A DNA stretch of 64,000 bases from Drechmeria coniospora (taxonomy: Eukaryota > Ascomycota > Sordariomycetes > Hypocreales > Ophiocordycipitaceae): the NCBI RefSeq assembly GCF_001625195.1, contig NC_054389.1, positions 4,770,520 through 4,834,519 on the forward strand. Reading direction: 5' to 3'. Position numbers and translations under genes: made by a program. Below are positions 35,254 to 47,540 of the stretch, one piece after another. The notes below the pieces were generated by a model that searched no databases, was not told where the DNA came from, and saw only the letters and a list, made by a program, of their open reading frames with translations. Position 1 is the stretch's first letter. Each line of letters starts with the position of its first letter.

Positions 35254-38200
35254 GACCACTGTTGATTGTTCGACGGAGACCAGACGAGGCTGGAATGCAT
35301 CGGGTGCGGCGATGCCTGAGGTGATGCTAGTGCGGCGTTGCGGATGCAGAGGAATGAAAGGCCGAGCGACTTGCCGACGTCAAGTCAGGCGCAGGACGAG
35401 CAATGGTGGTGAAACGGATCGTGGGCCGTGCTGTCGGATCGGCTTGCACGAGACGGGGGGCGATGGGATTGGTTCGAATCTGGTCGGTGGCCTGAATCAA
35501 GAACCACAAGCCAAGCACGCAGTGAGGAGGCAAGGAACGGCACGCAAGGAGCTATGGCTGCCCGGCAAGTGGCAGATGGCTCGCGCAGGGAAGTGGCAAA
35601 GGAGGCGAGAAAATTATGCAGAGAAGCAGAGGGGGGAAAGGAGGCCGAGATGGTGGCGATGTTGGGTGGACGGAGGGACGGGTGGGTGGTTGACAATGGG
35701 CATGTGGGCGGATGCGGCTGCGGATGTGGATGGAGGTCAAAAAGGAGGGCGAGAATGAGGTGGAGCGTGCTTGCTGGCGAGAGTGAGGTGAGGTGAATGG
35801 CGTTTGCAGCTACACTTAAGGTACCGCGGCCGAGGTGGCGACCGGCGGGGCGTGATTGGCCTGTGGAAAATAAACACGGGTTGAGGTCGATGGCGGTGTT
35901 GCCGTGGCAACCGTGGGAAACCTTCCCGGCGCTAATCTGCCTGCGCCGCCTCCCTGCAGCGACCCACCGACCGGCTCCCGCAGGCTAGACACTGTCTACG
36001 CCAACTCGAGCATGAGATTCTCGAGGCGACAGAGTTCGCAGGAGCATGATAGACCTATCAGGCGTCGGAGTCGCCATGGCAGCCGACCAGGGTCTGAGAC
36101 TCCAAACAATGGGGACGGGCCTCTTTCATGTAAGTGCACATGTCGTCGTGTCACTTGTACGTCGGACAATACGTAGGTGTAGGCGTATCTGCAGCACAGT
36201 TCCTACGTTGTACGACTGCTGGCTACGTAGTGCTTTCGTGGCGTGCGCGCATGTACAGTGCAGGTGTTGGTTGAATGTACATGTACGGAGTATAATATAC
36301 GGAGTATATTATACGGAGTACTTGCACGTACCATGCGTGCGTGTAGTGCTGTGTAGTGCTAGGCATTCGAGTATCTCTCCTCGATCTCTGGTGCCTGTAC
36401 CTTGCATCTACACTTGCGCTCTCGAGAGGGAAGGGAGAGACAATTTGGGAGAAGAATATGATTTAATTCTGGCAATCGTCTCCCCAAGAGCTTACCATCT
36501 TTGGCATTGTTTCTTTTTTCTCTCCCTCGTAGGTTCGTTGTCATGTTCACCTCGTCATGGGCCTCTCGTCATAGGCCCTTCACATGGCTGGCCGCACAGG
36601 TGCGACGGGAGAAGGAGGCGCCGCTGCGGCGGAAGACCAAGTGCGTGTGCCCGCCGATTGGTTCCGTTGGCGACGGGCCTGCAAGTCGTCGTACATGTAC
36701 GTGTGTCGTGCTTATGCGTTCATGCCCTCTCGCCGCGGTTGCCGATGCTTCGCATGTGCATCTTGCCCCGGCCGCCCTCGTTGGTCGTCGTCGGAGAGCG
36801 AGACCCAACAGTGTTCAAAGTACATGCAGGCGTACTGTAGATGCAAGTACTGTACATTAATTATAGCTGTAGGACACCAGCCCACGTTGTTTCCTTTTTT
36901 TCTTTTCTGTCTCTTTCCTTTTTTGCTTTTCTCTGCTGTCCCATCGGCCCATCGTCCGTCGTCACATCCGGCCGTTGACCATCTTGACTCAGCCGCTCGG
37001 CCACAAATCCTGTTGCCGTTCGGAGTGCTCCGTCTACGAACCTTGACGCGCTGGCAGTCGGTCGGTCAATGCTCATACTGTGTACTCGGAGTCGCGTGCT
37101 CGTACCATCTGCACAGATACTCTGTATCGTACTAGACATGAATATGTAGCAGATATTATTGCACGTACAAGCACCAATTGATGTGCACATGTGGTAGTCA
37201 CTCGTACCTATAGCACGTGCCCAGTAGGGACGGAGTGCTATTGCAGTGCTACTGCAGTGCTATTTCAGTGTGTACTACTCCGTACTCCGTAGGTACCTAG
37301 TAATTACTTGCGATGCTCATTGTATACTTGCACTTGAGTAATATAGGAGGGCAAGTACATGTACATGTACGGAGTACACCTACGAGCGAAGCTGTTAGGT
37401 GCACGCCGTACGTACAGGACGTTTTCCGTACAACGAATACTACGCAGTGTCTGCTATTAGAAGATATAATAGTACCAAGGCGCTATAATGCAATAGGTAC
37501 CAACATGTTCGACAACAGTTGGATGTGCACACAAGTTGCGAACGAAGCTCACGTCAGCGCCCCCGACCCCTGCACTGCCACCCCGAACCGCAAGGGTTTG
37601 CCTGCTCCCTTGCGTCGCTACCCGGCACCTCGTTCGTATTCGTCGCCTGGCACGGATCACTTCGTGCGCACCTTGTGCCTCCCTTCAAGCCTCAAGTGTG
37701 TGTCTATCGGAAGCAAGACTGCACCAGTTCATCATCCCCAGCTTCGTCGCGTCTGGTCTGCACCCAACCAACAGAGTCCCTGCTTGTATTGTACATGTAC
37801 ATTTACAGTACTTACTTCTACCACGGTACTTCCGTAGTACTCCTCGAGTGACTCGTACAATGACCGCAGGTTCACTACATGTCCCGCATCCCTCGAGTTA
37901 TTTTGATTCACCATCTCCTTCGTATGACGGACGCTTCCCATCCGTTTACGGGCCAACCCATCGTCCCGTCGCGCTTTTGCTTTTTCCCCACCGTTCCACG
38001 AACCATCATCTGCAGAACATTTATTCCAATCTTCCACTAGGGGTTCCTTGCTCGCACCTGCCGGGCTTCCTCGGGGACCTCTGGGGGGATGTTGTTCGAA
38101 GCTGGGTGGAAAGCGCGTCACCCACCGGCCACGTCCGTTGCAGGATCCGAGTGGGCGAGGGGCCGCAGATGTCATGAATTGGCCATGACGGATGACCGCC

Positions 38201-38368
38201 GCTTCCACGCAGCCGCTGTGCAACAGAGCATGTCCGATGCTTGTGCCACCATCTCCTCGTATCCCGTCTCCTGCGTCGCATCTCTCATATCGCACGTCGC
38301 CGCTCGTGCACCCGCTGGTGCATGGTCGAAGAAGGTGTTGTGCTCTTGCCCGTCGCCAGGATACGACA
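35254..38368. other. Intergenic: BUD4 promoter and HIS6 3' flank with GTAC clusters
   Basis: 3.1 kb between minus-strand genes. The first 700 bases (BUD4 upstream) are purine-rich on plus and free of GTAC clusters. GTAC-rich patches occur at about 36230-36330, 36820-36850, 37260-37420 and 37790-37850. No supportable gene; short frames on both strands show no domain. Confidence 0.5.
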
Positions 38369-39356
38369 CTATGAGCCCGAGCCCTGCCTCGTGTTCCACG
38401 CGACGCACTCGTCAAACTTGACACCCGACCCACCAAAACAGTCGAGGGCGCTGCCTATGGTGAGGTCGACCTTGCCTCCGCTGAGCCGCCCAACGAGCGC
38501 CAGGTCCTCCAGGTGCCTGCCTCCACCGGCGTACGTGACGGGGATGGAGCACCATTGCGCGAGCCGCTCCACCAGCTCCTCGTCGATGCCTCGTTGCAGG
38601 CCCTCGTTGTCGGCGGCGTGGATGAGGAACTCGGAGCAGTATGGTTCCAGTGCCCGGATGGAGTCTGTCCCAGGTCAGACGCAAGCGCGACGACGACGCG
38701 ACCGGAGGCAGACACGGAGGCTCGAGGGCGGGGCGAAAAATCTCTCATGTCGGCCGCCAGACGGAGGGGGGGGGGGGGGGGGAGGGGGTACGACGACGAA
38801 CCTTGGCTGATCTGCATGTCGGTCATCGTCTGCCACTTGTTCATGGCGACGAACCAGCTGTCGCCTCGGCGACGGCAGCTGAGGTCGATGACGAGCTTGC
38901 TCCTGTCGCCGCCGAGGGCGTCGAGAACGGCGTCTAGCCTCGGCTGGCTGAATTGGCCGTCGGGAAAGAGGAAAGAGGTGATGATGACCTGAACGGCCGG
39001 TCGAGCCAGGTCAGTCGCCACGCCTCGCCACGCCTCGCCTGGTCCGGGACGCCCACCTTGGATGCACCGGCTTGGATCCATTCGGCCGCATTCTTGTCGT
39101 TGATGCCACCGCCGACCTGGAGATGGCCGGGCCACGTCTGCAGCGCTTGCCTCGAGGCCTCCTCGTTGCCGGGCCCGAGCATGATGACGTGCGAGCCCTC
39201 GAGGCCGTGGTCCTTGTACAGCTGAGCATAGTAGCTTGCGGGGTGCTGCGACACGTAGTTTGTCTGCAGCGTCGACGAACTGCTGTCGAGCGTGCCGCCG
39301 ACGATTTGCTTGACCTGCCCGGCGTGCAGGTCAATGCAAGGCCGGAATCGCGTCAT
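38369..39356 (-). CDS. HIS6: HIS6, ProFAR isomerase (phosphoribosylformimino-5-aminoimidazole carboxamide ribotide isomerase)
   Basis: Fourth enzyme of histidine synthesis; isomerises ProFAR to PRFAR in the cytosol. Exons on the minus strand: 39057-39356, 38802-38988 and 38369-38664; 260 residues, matching the yeast enzyme (261). A TIM barrel with [19 protein letters not shown] at the start, [20 protein letters not shown], the phosphate-loop stretch [40 protein letters not shown], and the second half [20 protein letters not shown] and [13 protein letters not shown], all colinear with yeast His6. Intron 1 is 38989-39056 (donor GTGGGC). Intron 2 is 38665-38801 with donor GTTCGT and a 17-G run on the plus strand. 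The start [10 protein letters not shown] aligns with the family start. Confidence 0.97.
38766..38782. repeat. 17-base G homopolymer in HIS6 intron 2
   Basis: Inside intron 38665-38801; C-run on the transcript strand. One A and five more G follow it. Confidence 0.95.
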
Positions 39357-40687
39357 TTTCCTGCCCGTCGAAGACGATGGATTGGTGTAACGTCTGACCT
39401 CGCGGCGAATTTGTAGAATACGGTGGTGACGATGGCGCTGATAGGGGGTTCACCGCAGAACTTGATGCTAGCATGCCACTGGCCGAGTACAAGTACTGTA
39501 AGTAAGTAGGTAACTAGGTATGCGGAGCACTTGGCTGTATTCCGTACAGATACCACAGGATATTATTACTACTGTCCTAACTTACTACCTATACCTAGTA
39601 GGTACAGTACAAGAAAGGTACCTTAGCACCGGGCCAGCTTAGTAGTGTAGAGAAGTGCTCAACATGGGAACGGTGCGGTGTAATACCTACCAGATGGAGG
39701 AGTACGGAGCATCGAGGAGATAATAACTAATACATAGGAACATTACTCGTCGTACACGTAATTGCGACTAAAATTTTGAGCAATTCCTCTACCGCGACGA
39801 CAGGGACATGCGAATAAGCAATCCTAGGCGCGAGATAAAGCTCTGGGTGGGTTGCAACCCTCTTGCTCGCGACCACCATTGTCCACGAGCAAACGGAAGA
39901 GCGCTTTATACATGGCAATTTTCACTTGTATCCGGTCGTTGGAAAATCCAAACGAAGTCATGCTTGAATCTCATCCATACCTCTTGCTGTCCAAATTATG
40001 CGGTGATCCTTTGAACGCTGGATCAAATCACCTATCGGAGAACATGCAAACCACTACGTAGTTCATGTAGCACCGGGTATGAACTGACATCGGCACCAGG
40101 CACATGGTATGCATATCGATGGCAGACAAAGCGTGGTAAATGTCCTCGACTGATGAGAGTATGGCTCGTTGCCCAACCGAGCGGTTGCCTTCAGGCCCAT
40201 ATTTACACTCACGCTCCCCAACTTGGGTCGAATTATGTCCAATAACCAAGTAAGCCATTTCGGCTCAAGAGGAGGAACCCCGAGCTCGGCTGGCATACTT
40301 GTATTGATGGCCGCTCACGTCAAAAAGATATGCCGAGAGGCATACGAGACAAGGGAACCTTGGATGGGGGACTGGCGCGTTCGGAGACCGACGAAGAATC
40401 TCAGCCGCGTGATATGGAAACTTGGGTGGCCCCAACCCCTCTCGTGGCCGGTTTCTTTGCATCGTATGTGTCGGTGCTTTATATGCTCATGCGAGACATC
40501 GCAAAACGTGATGCGCTATATGTACATGTAAGTTGCTCAAAGCAGGTCGCCTTCCTTCTCGAGTCGCTGCGTAATGGTACAAGCCTCGCCCCTGCTTGTC
40601 ATCATTCTGGCCGCACAACCTGCCTCTTCCTCCCACAACTCGGCCGCTGTTTCCTTGGTTGTCAGCGTCAACAAGCCGACAGCAACA
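39357..40687. other. Intergenic: HIS6 promoter and 3' flank of the cysteine-synthase/rhodanese gene
   Basis: 1.33 kb, AT-richer than the genes. A GTAC and TAGGTAC-rich patch lies at about 39480-39650, close upstream of HIS6. I looked for a TGACTC (Gcn4/CPC1-type) site next to the HIS6 start and did not see one in the first 150 bases. No gene recognised. Confidence 0.5.
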
Positions 40688-42872
40688 CTAGCCAGATGCA
40701 GATCCAACTTTGCCGACAGGAATGGTGACGCGGCGCTGTGTCTCGTAACGAAGTGTATCTTCGAGTGATATCTGCGTCGGGAGCGTGGCTCCTGTCTCCA
40801 TACGCATCTCGTTGAGCGCCTTGAAGCCACCCATGACACTGTCGGCCTCGAACCCGTTGGCTCGCAGCACGCTGGTGGCTACGCGAGCGCTGTCGCCGTC
40901 GTAGCAGAGGAGCAAAAGGCGCTTGCCACGGATGAGAGCCTGGAGGAACTCGTTCGGGGACTTGAAGGTATCCTCGAGACGCAACCAGAGATCCCTCAGA
41001 ACCTTGGCGTCGGAAAATGGATTGTTGGTTTCAGGGCCGACAAAGGGGATGTTTACAGACCCGGGCAGGCGGAAGCGGTCAAAGTCGGCGGCCTGACGAA
41101 AATCAAGAATAACGGTGTCTGGGCGTCTCTGGAGAAGCCGGTCCAGTTCGGAGCCACCGGCGGCGGCGAGGGTTGGAGCGAGCCGCAACAGGTCGGCCAT
41201 GATTGTCTGGTCGACGCCGAAGTAGTCATGGAGAGCATCGGAAGCCTTCATCTCCCACTTCGGGTCATAGGAATACTTGTCGACGCCCAGCAGTTCCTGT
41301 CTCACCGTTAGTTGTCGGCTTTTGGCAGATGCCACCTACCCATCAAAGGTAGGGACGAGACAGGGTGTGTGAGAGCGGACCTTGTTCGTTACGGGAGGGA
41401 AATAGTCATCCCCGAGCGTCTGAAAGTACTCGTCAATGTACTGATAGGGCAAGTCGCAGCAGATGAAGGCGCAGTGCATCTCGCCGTCTGGGCCGGCCAG
41501 CTGGCGCAGTGACCCATCCGCCTTGCGCTTCTCGACGAACTGAAAGAGCCCCTGGAGATTGTGGCCGGAAGAAGGACCACAGAGAAGGCCGGCGCGGATG
41601 AGAGCAAGCGACAAAGCGTAGGATTCGCGAGAGCTGACCTGCTCAATATCATCGACAGACGACCTCCAAGGAAACTTCATCAAGTCGATTTGATTGTACG
41701 AGCGCGGGCCGGGGACGTAGTTGCCGGGTGTCGTGCAGACTCTGAAGCGGTCTTGGGTCAGCCAAAGTCTTTTTTTCCACATCATTTTCCATTCCCGCCC
41801 AATCTTACCCTAGGCGAAAGACGGATGGCTTCGCCTCCTTGAAGAAGGACCCCAATCCGGTCAAGGTTCCTGGACATCGTCAGTCTACTTTGTACCTCAA
41901 CCGTCACCGGCTCGGAATATACGAACCGGAGGTGCCGATGCCGGAACAGATTAGGTTGATCTCGGGCAGCTGCCTCAATATTTGCGGACCTGTCCATTTC
42001 ACGTGTGCCTTCCAGTTCTAGGTGCTGTTGTCAGTCTCATGTTTGGTCGCAAAAGACTGAGGCTCAGACGCAAAAGGAGAAGCAAAAGGAGAAGCAAAAA
42101 TAGAGATAGAGGGAGGGCACAAGGAGGGCAGAAGGAGGGTAGGGGGAGAAGTAAATGGAGAGCAGAAGGAAAAGTGAAAGGAGACACAGGACGAGAGCAA
42201 CAGCAAAAGCATAAACAGAAGCAGAGGCAGAACGTACGTCGTCATTGTCGTACTGGTTCGGGTTTAGGACCGATTCAGACCCTTCTGCCATCCGCTTGGC
42301 GATTCGTATAGGCCCTCGCTCATCGAGAGGCTCCGGTGGGACGGCGCCGCCGAAGAGCGTGCTACATGTTGGCCGCGTCAGCTCGCTGGGTCGTGGCGGC
42401 GGCCGCGTCGGGGGCGAGGTGCTCACAGGTTGAGGCCAAAGACCTGCATGAGCCGGATTTTGGCCAAGCTGGTCTTATTGCTTAGGAAAGCTCGGATGTC
42501 GGTCATGCCATAGAAGGCACGGCCAACGAGCGACATGGATAGTGCCGTCGAACCCGAGCTGTACTCGACAATCGTCTTCGTCTTCCCCGGCACGACGCTA
42601 TTCTGCAGCAGATTCAGGGCTGTGCTGCCCGGTTAGCGCGCTTCTTTTCGAGGGGCTTTCTTCGGCGGCAACGACTTGCCTGGCATGCATTTGACGTTGT
42701 TTGCCGGGTGCATGGACATCATCTTGGCGTATATCCGGACGCCATCTCGCCGGTACGGGTTGAGGCTGTCTGGAATCTCGACGAGGGGCAACGGGGGTGA
42801 GGAATCGGGGTCAAAGTAGTTTCTGACCGAATCCGGGCCCCGGAAGACATTGAGGTGGTTCTCCTTTGCCAT
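40688..42872 (-). CDS. PLP-dependent cysteine-synthase-like protein fused to a C-terminal rhodanese domain
   Basis: Seven exons on the minus strand: 42680-42872, 42427-42619, 42238-42361, 41927-42017, 41809-41869, 41381-41741 and 40688-41296; 543 residues. The N-terminal part is a fold-type II PLP enzyme of the cysteine synthase/CBS kind: RIYAKMMSMHPANNVKCMP with probable Schiff-base Lys61, a substrate loop EYSSGSTALSMSL, and the phosphate-binding stretch LICSGIGTSGTLTGLG. The C-terminal part (about residues 395-510) is a rhodanese domain, RPDTVILDFRQAADFDRF, with active-loop cysteine in LLLLCYDGDSAR. A sulfur-transfer role is inferred from the domains; substrate is unknown. Intron 1 (42620-42679) appears to be GC-AG (donor GCAAGT). 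Intron 3 (42018-42237, 220 bp) is a long pyrimidine tract on the transcript strand. Intron 4 uses GTTCGT. All junctions keep frame and restore conserved sequence. Confidence 0.9.
42062..42230. repeat. Polypurine/polypyrimidine tract filling an intron
   Basis: On the plus strand this is almost all A and G (AAAAGGAGAAGC-like units, then GGAGGG-rich, then GAAAGGAGA-rich). It forms most of the 220-bp intron 42018-42237, giving a pyrimidine-rich transcript tract of about 165 nt. Confidence 0.88.
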
Positions 42873-44146
42873 GACGCAAAACGTCGCTTGATTCGGCTAA
42901 GGATAGATGGTAGGTGAGGTGCCTGACGAGACGAAGAATACCTTGCACCCAAGGGATTGAAGTCCCCGTGGCGTATACGGCGTGCCGTGTCGACTGTCCA
43001 GTACACGACAGAGAATAAACGGCTTCGCTTTGGCCTTGGCAGCCAGGCGTAGGAAACGGATAGCTCGAAGTGCTGGTGTATGATCGAATGTTTGAATACG
43101 TCTCGTCTGAGAGCAGAGTAAGGAACGGGAAACGAAGCAGCGACAACTTGTTGGGAGACTGCGAGTCAATATTATTCCAGCCGGCGGAAATGCAATGACA
43201 GGGTCTGCGAGCAGCTCGAGCTCGCCGTCGCCGTCACTCTCGCCAACGTCCCAAGACCAGCTTGCTCCTCGCCCGCCCACCCATCCGCCCGCGGTCCGGA
43301 GAGCTCTCGTCGTGTCCAGGGTCCCCCCTCCCGACGATGGTGCGCTGGCGATGGTGTGCTAGAGTCCATCGAGGTACCCGCCCAGGCAACGCCCACCCTG
43401 GTCAGATGGTCAGACGGCCTGCGTCGAAGACGGGACCGCGGCCAGCATCCGGTTCCGTCCGGTTTGGAAGGGAGGCGATGCGTTCCGGTTCCCGTCCGAG
43501 TACGAGGATATGCTATTGATAAATCTCCGTATTAATTACTCCAAGAGAGATGCTCCTGGTCGCGAATACGAATACTGGGAAGGGCGAAGAGAGATTTAGA
43601 GCGGGTTTCATCTGGCAGTATGAGCCCGAGTAATAGGAGGAAGCTGCTTCCCGTACGAGTACGGTACATGCGCAGTACTCCGTAGTGCCCCCAGGAACAA
43701 GTGTTGTACAGGTACACCTAAGTAGGTACTGACTCCGCATTGCAACACTGTACATGTACATTGCATTTGGGCCCTGGTGGGCCGATTGTTGATTGTTGCC
43801 CCAGTTAGCAGGGCAAGCATCAAGGATGACGTACGCCAAAGTACTTGTACTCGCCAAAGGTGTACTCTCCAGGAGGTACAGTATTTGCAGTACAAGCAGG
43901 TACAGCAAGCAGGTGCGAGCAAATTACCAGATTGTCGTTTCCTGACAGTCATACTGTAGTAAAGAATACGAGTATGAGCGGATATTATTAAACTGTATCC
44001 ATTTACATATGCGAGTACGAGACTTTGCACAAAGTGCTGCATGGATAGTGTTGTGTACTCGTGTGGATGTGGAGTTGGTGCTTGCTTGGCCTTGCGGTAA
44101 AGGTAGGTGTACTTACTTACTGTACATCTACATGTACATTATATAT

Positions 44147-44164
44147 GTACTCCGTACTCCGTAC
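44147..44164. repeat. Two overlapping GTACTCCGTAC modules
   Basis: GTACTCCGTACTCCGTAC, two same-direction modules that share the middle GTAC. Confidence 0.95.
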
Positions 44165-45722
44165 TTAAACAATGGAAACCTGTTGTTGTAGTTGGCCTTT
44201 CGGTACTGCACTAAGGTGTAAGTAATTACTCCGTGCTGTTATATAATTAAGTACCGAGTACAGTACTCTAGGTACTTACTGCATAGGACCAGCCTACAAG
44301 TACACGTACATGTAATGTACTAGGCACTTAAAAGCAAAGCAGTGCCGCCCTTACCAAGTAAGTAATACATGCATGACAAGTTCTGGTATTACAGTCTTTA
44401 TCCGTACCCACAATCAACTACTGCTAGTACAGTGCGCAGAGTAGGAATACTTCCCACATGCCACTAAAATAGTAATGACTGATAGTATATGCTATTGTGC
44501 ATGCATTTTTGGACATGTACCAACAGTGTACTTAAGTATGTGTGTGCGCAGTACGACATCAACGGACATTGTCCGCTGTACACGTGCAAGTACAGTACTT
44601 GAAATACAGCGCTTGTACGGAGCACAAGTAAGTGCATACCTGTACATGCAAGGAAGTGCACCATATTAATTTCTGTAGGCGCAAGGACGGTAATACTCCG
44701 CACTTGCGATAACCTACTACTGTACTCAGTAGGTAGTTGTACGTAAGTACAACCGTGTCGTCGCCCCACGCACTTGACCACTCATGTTGACGTGGGTTGC
44801 TTGTGCGATTCAAGCATGACGCTCCACCTACCGTAATATATCAGTTGATCCCGCACCAGAATGATTACGACACGATTACGATGCTAAGTAGTTGTACACC
44901 TATTTCTGTGTTATTACGGAGTAAGTACTTGTCGTAAGGCTTTCCCCCACTCACCGGGATGAGAAGTAAATACTCCGTACGGTATTGCAAGTTGTGTTCT
45001 ATGCTACACTTACCTACACAAGCACGTACTTGTGATGAATGCCGTCAATGTACAGTACATGCACTGTTCTTACGTACCTACTTTGGTAGGACTGCTCGTA
45101 CGATGAGGTACATGTACTCGACGGCCAAGAACTATTGAAACGGATACGGCTATCCGATCTCGGAACCAGCACGTTCCTAAGAGATGTCTTCCTCATCACC
45201 GTCCACCGACTGTTTACAGTACTTGTACAGACCGTTTGCCTGGCTGCCGCTAGGTGCGTACGCGGAGAGGGAGGGGAAATCAGTGCAAAGAACTGCCCAC
45301 ACCGTCATGACGCCCGTGGACGGCGCATCTTTGCCCAACGAGGATCAGCTGGTTTTATTCGAGTACGTGTCGGTACCGATGCAGTGCGGGTCGCGATGAT
45401 GCCTTCGAGGCAGACATGCATTCAATTTCATGTTGCCTGACGTTGACAACGCGTGCAAGTGTAAGTACATGCGTACGCTGTAAACATACTTAGCTTGACT
45501 GAGTGTCCTCGGTTGACTGGGCAAGAAGCTGTATGTACTTACGTGCTACAGTACTTTGTATGAGACGCGACTGCAGTAAGTACAAGTAGGTGTCCATAAT
45601 TCTCTACACCAAATAATTACCGTGTCCGAGTTCCTATCCGTGTGGGAAGGACTGAGTCACATGCACTCTGTACTCCGCACAACGTTCGAGCAAGTATTAT
45701 TACTGTACACGCAAGTAAGTAG

Positions 45723-45747
45723 GTACTCCGTGCTCCGTACTCCGTAC
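45723..45747. repeat. Three same-direction GTACTCC-type modules
   Basis: Three TCC-separated GTAC units in a row, the second unit degenerated to GTGC. Confidence 0.95.
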
Positions 45748-47540
45748 ACCCAAGTATACGAGTTAGGAGTACCACTCCGCGCTGGATGAGTAGAACATCC
45801 ATCGCCTGGCCTCCTTGATCGAATTTCAAAAAATCAACACCTTCACAAGTACTGTACAGAGCGCGAAGTACATGTACTCCGTACAAGTAGTATAAATAAC
45901 TATTGCTACACATGTTCCGTGCTCTGCGACTGCATACTTAAGGACATGTGCCCGTACTCCATACACATGTGCTCGTACTTGCACCTACAAATATGCGTAC
46001 CTGTACGGGTAAGTGTACAGTACGTGCACTGTACTTATTTGCTCAAAACAAGTAAAAGCACAGTGCGTACATTGCCAATTCCTACAGTACCACGGACGGA
46101 GTAGGACTTGGCTGTGGAGCAACTCCGGAGATGACTCGGATTCGTGTACGGAGTAATACAGAGATTTATACCAGGACTCCGTACAAGTAAATGTAAGTAC
46201 TGTACACCTATTTGCACTCAAACCTACTCATGCCTGCGCACTTGTACAGTACTGGTCTTAAGTATGTATGAAGTTCAACGGCGCGCACATGTAATTACAC
46301 GCATGGTAGTGCCGACAGCTACGAGGAAGAAATGTATATGCACTGCACCGACCTAGTAAATAATGCACGCGTGCAAGTACAAAGACATGCGCAACGCAGT
46401 CCATTTACTTATATTTGTACTTACACCCCAGTACAAGTACAGAGTGCAGTACAGTAGTTGCAAGTACAGTACTTACACCTATATTCCGATGCATATTATC
46501 CTTGGTCGGCACTGAAAGTGGATGCAGGTGGGGTGGAGAACAACAATGGATGGATGGGCCGGGCGACGACGTCGAAATCCCGCTGATGTCTTAGGATTCA
46601 ACATCGAACGGTCATTCTTTGTGCATTCCTTCACCAAGTCCGAGACCCGTTTTGCATCCGCATGCGCTCGCCGACACTCGGTCGATGGGCGCGCGAGTAG
46701 CAGCAAACCTGGCGCGGAACAAGCTTCCATGCCAAGCCTTCATGTGCTGCAACATCAACGGCGGAAAAGGCAAAATGGTTCAACGGCCTTTCGATTTGGT
46801 GAGTGGATGGATGCACAAGCAAGTAAGTATATTGTCTACTGCATTTGATACGCAGGTGCTGGATTGCGCGTTGCCATGTGCATGTGTAGTAATACTCCGT
46901 ACTTTACTTTCGCTTTAAATGCTTGTCCATGTACTGTAATCTCCCGACTTGTGATTAATAGCTCGTATTTGTACGGTGGAAACCGTTCTAAGAAGTGCAC
47001 GAGAATTATAAGCACACCTCTAAAGTACTCAAGTACGTGTGGATTGCGTACACTTACTAGGGCATGCAAGTGCAGTGCTGCACTTGTACACCTAGGTGTG
47101 TATACGAGTGCGTACGGAGCAAGTATATCACTATTTGGATGCAATAATACGCGCGCAAACGCTACGGGTCCCCCCCCTCCCCTCTCTTACTCGGGGAGTT
47201 CTCCATCCATCCATGTCATGACATGCCGTGGCTCGATGCGACATGGATACGTCTGCCAGTCTCGCCCGAGAAAGTTTGTTCCAGCAGCAGTTGGTTTACG
47301 TACTTGTAGAAGTTTCCACCGATCATCATGGGCTTCCGCACACTCGACCCTGCCCGCTCGCAGCTTGCGCGCCGTCATTAGCTCCATCCGACGGTAAAGC
47401 CGAATGAGCGTCCCGAGCTGCCGTCGTCCGTCTCCTTTCCCCTTTCCGAGTCGAATCGATCAACGGACGGACCCCACGACAGCCGTCGAGCCGAGACTCG
47501 CCTGTAGCAACTGGCCGACGAGAGACTCTGTCGCATCATC

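Larger units (their letters stand above)
42873..47540. other. Divergent intergenic region with the densest long GTAC-repeat array
   Basis: 4.7 kb between the cysteine-synthase/rhodanese gene and the MFS gene, which point away from each other. About 43620-47130 is packed with GTAC, GTACTCCGTAC, GTACATGTAC and GTAAGTAC words and is AT-richer than the genes. The ends (42873-43500 and 47160-47540) lack the words and are probably the two promoters; a C/T-rich stretch lies at 47168-47190. No gene is supportable. Confidence 0.7.
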
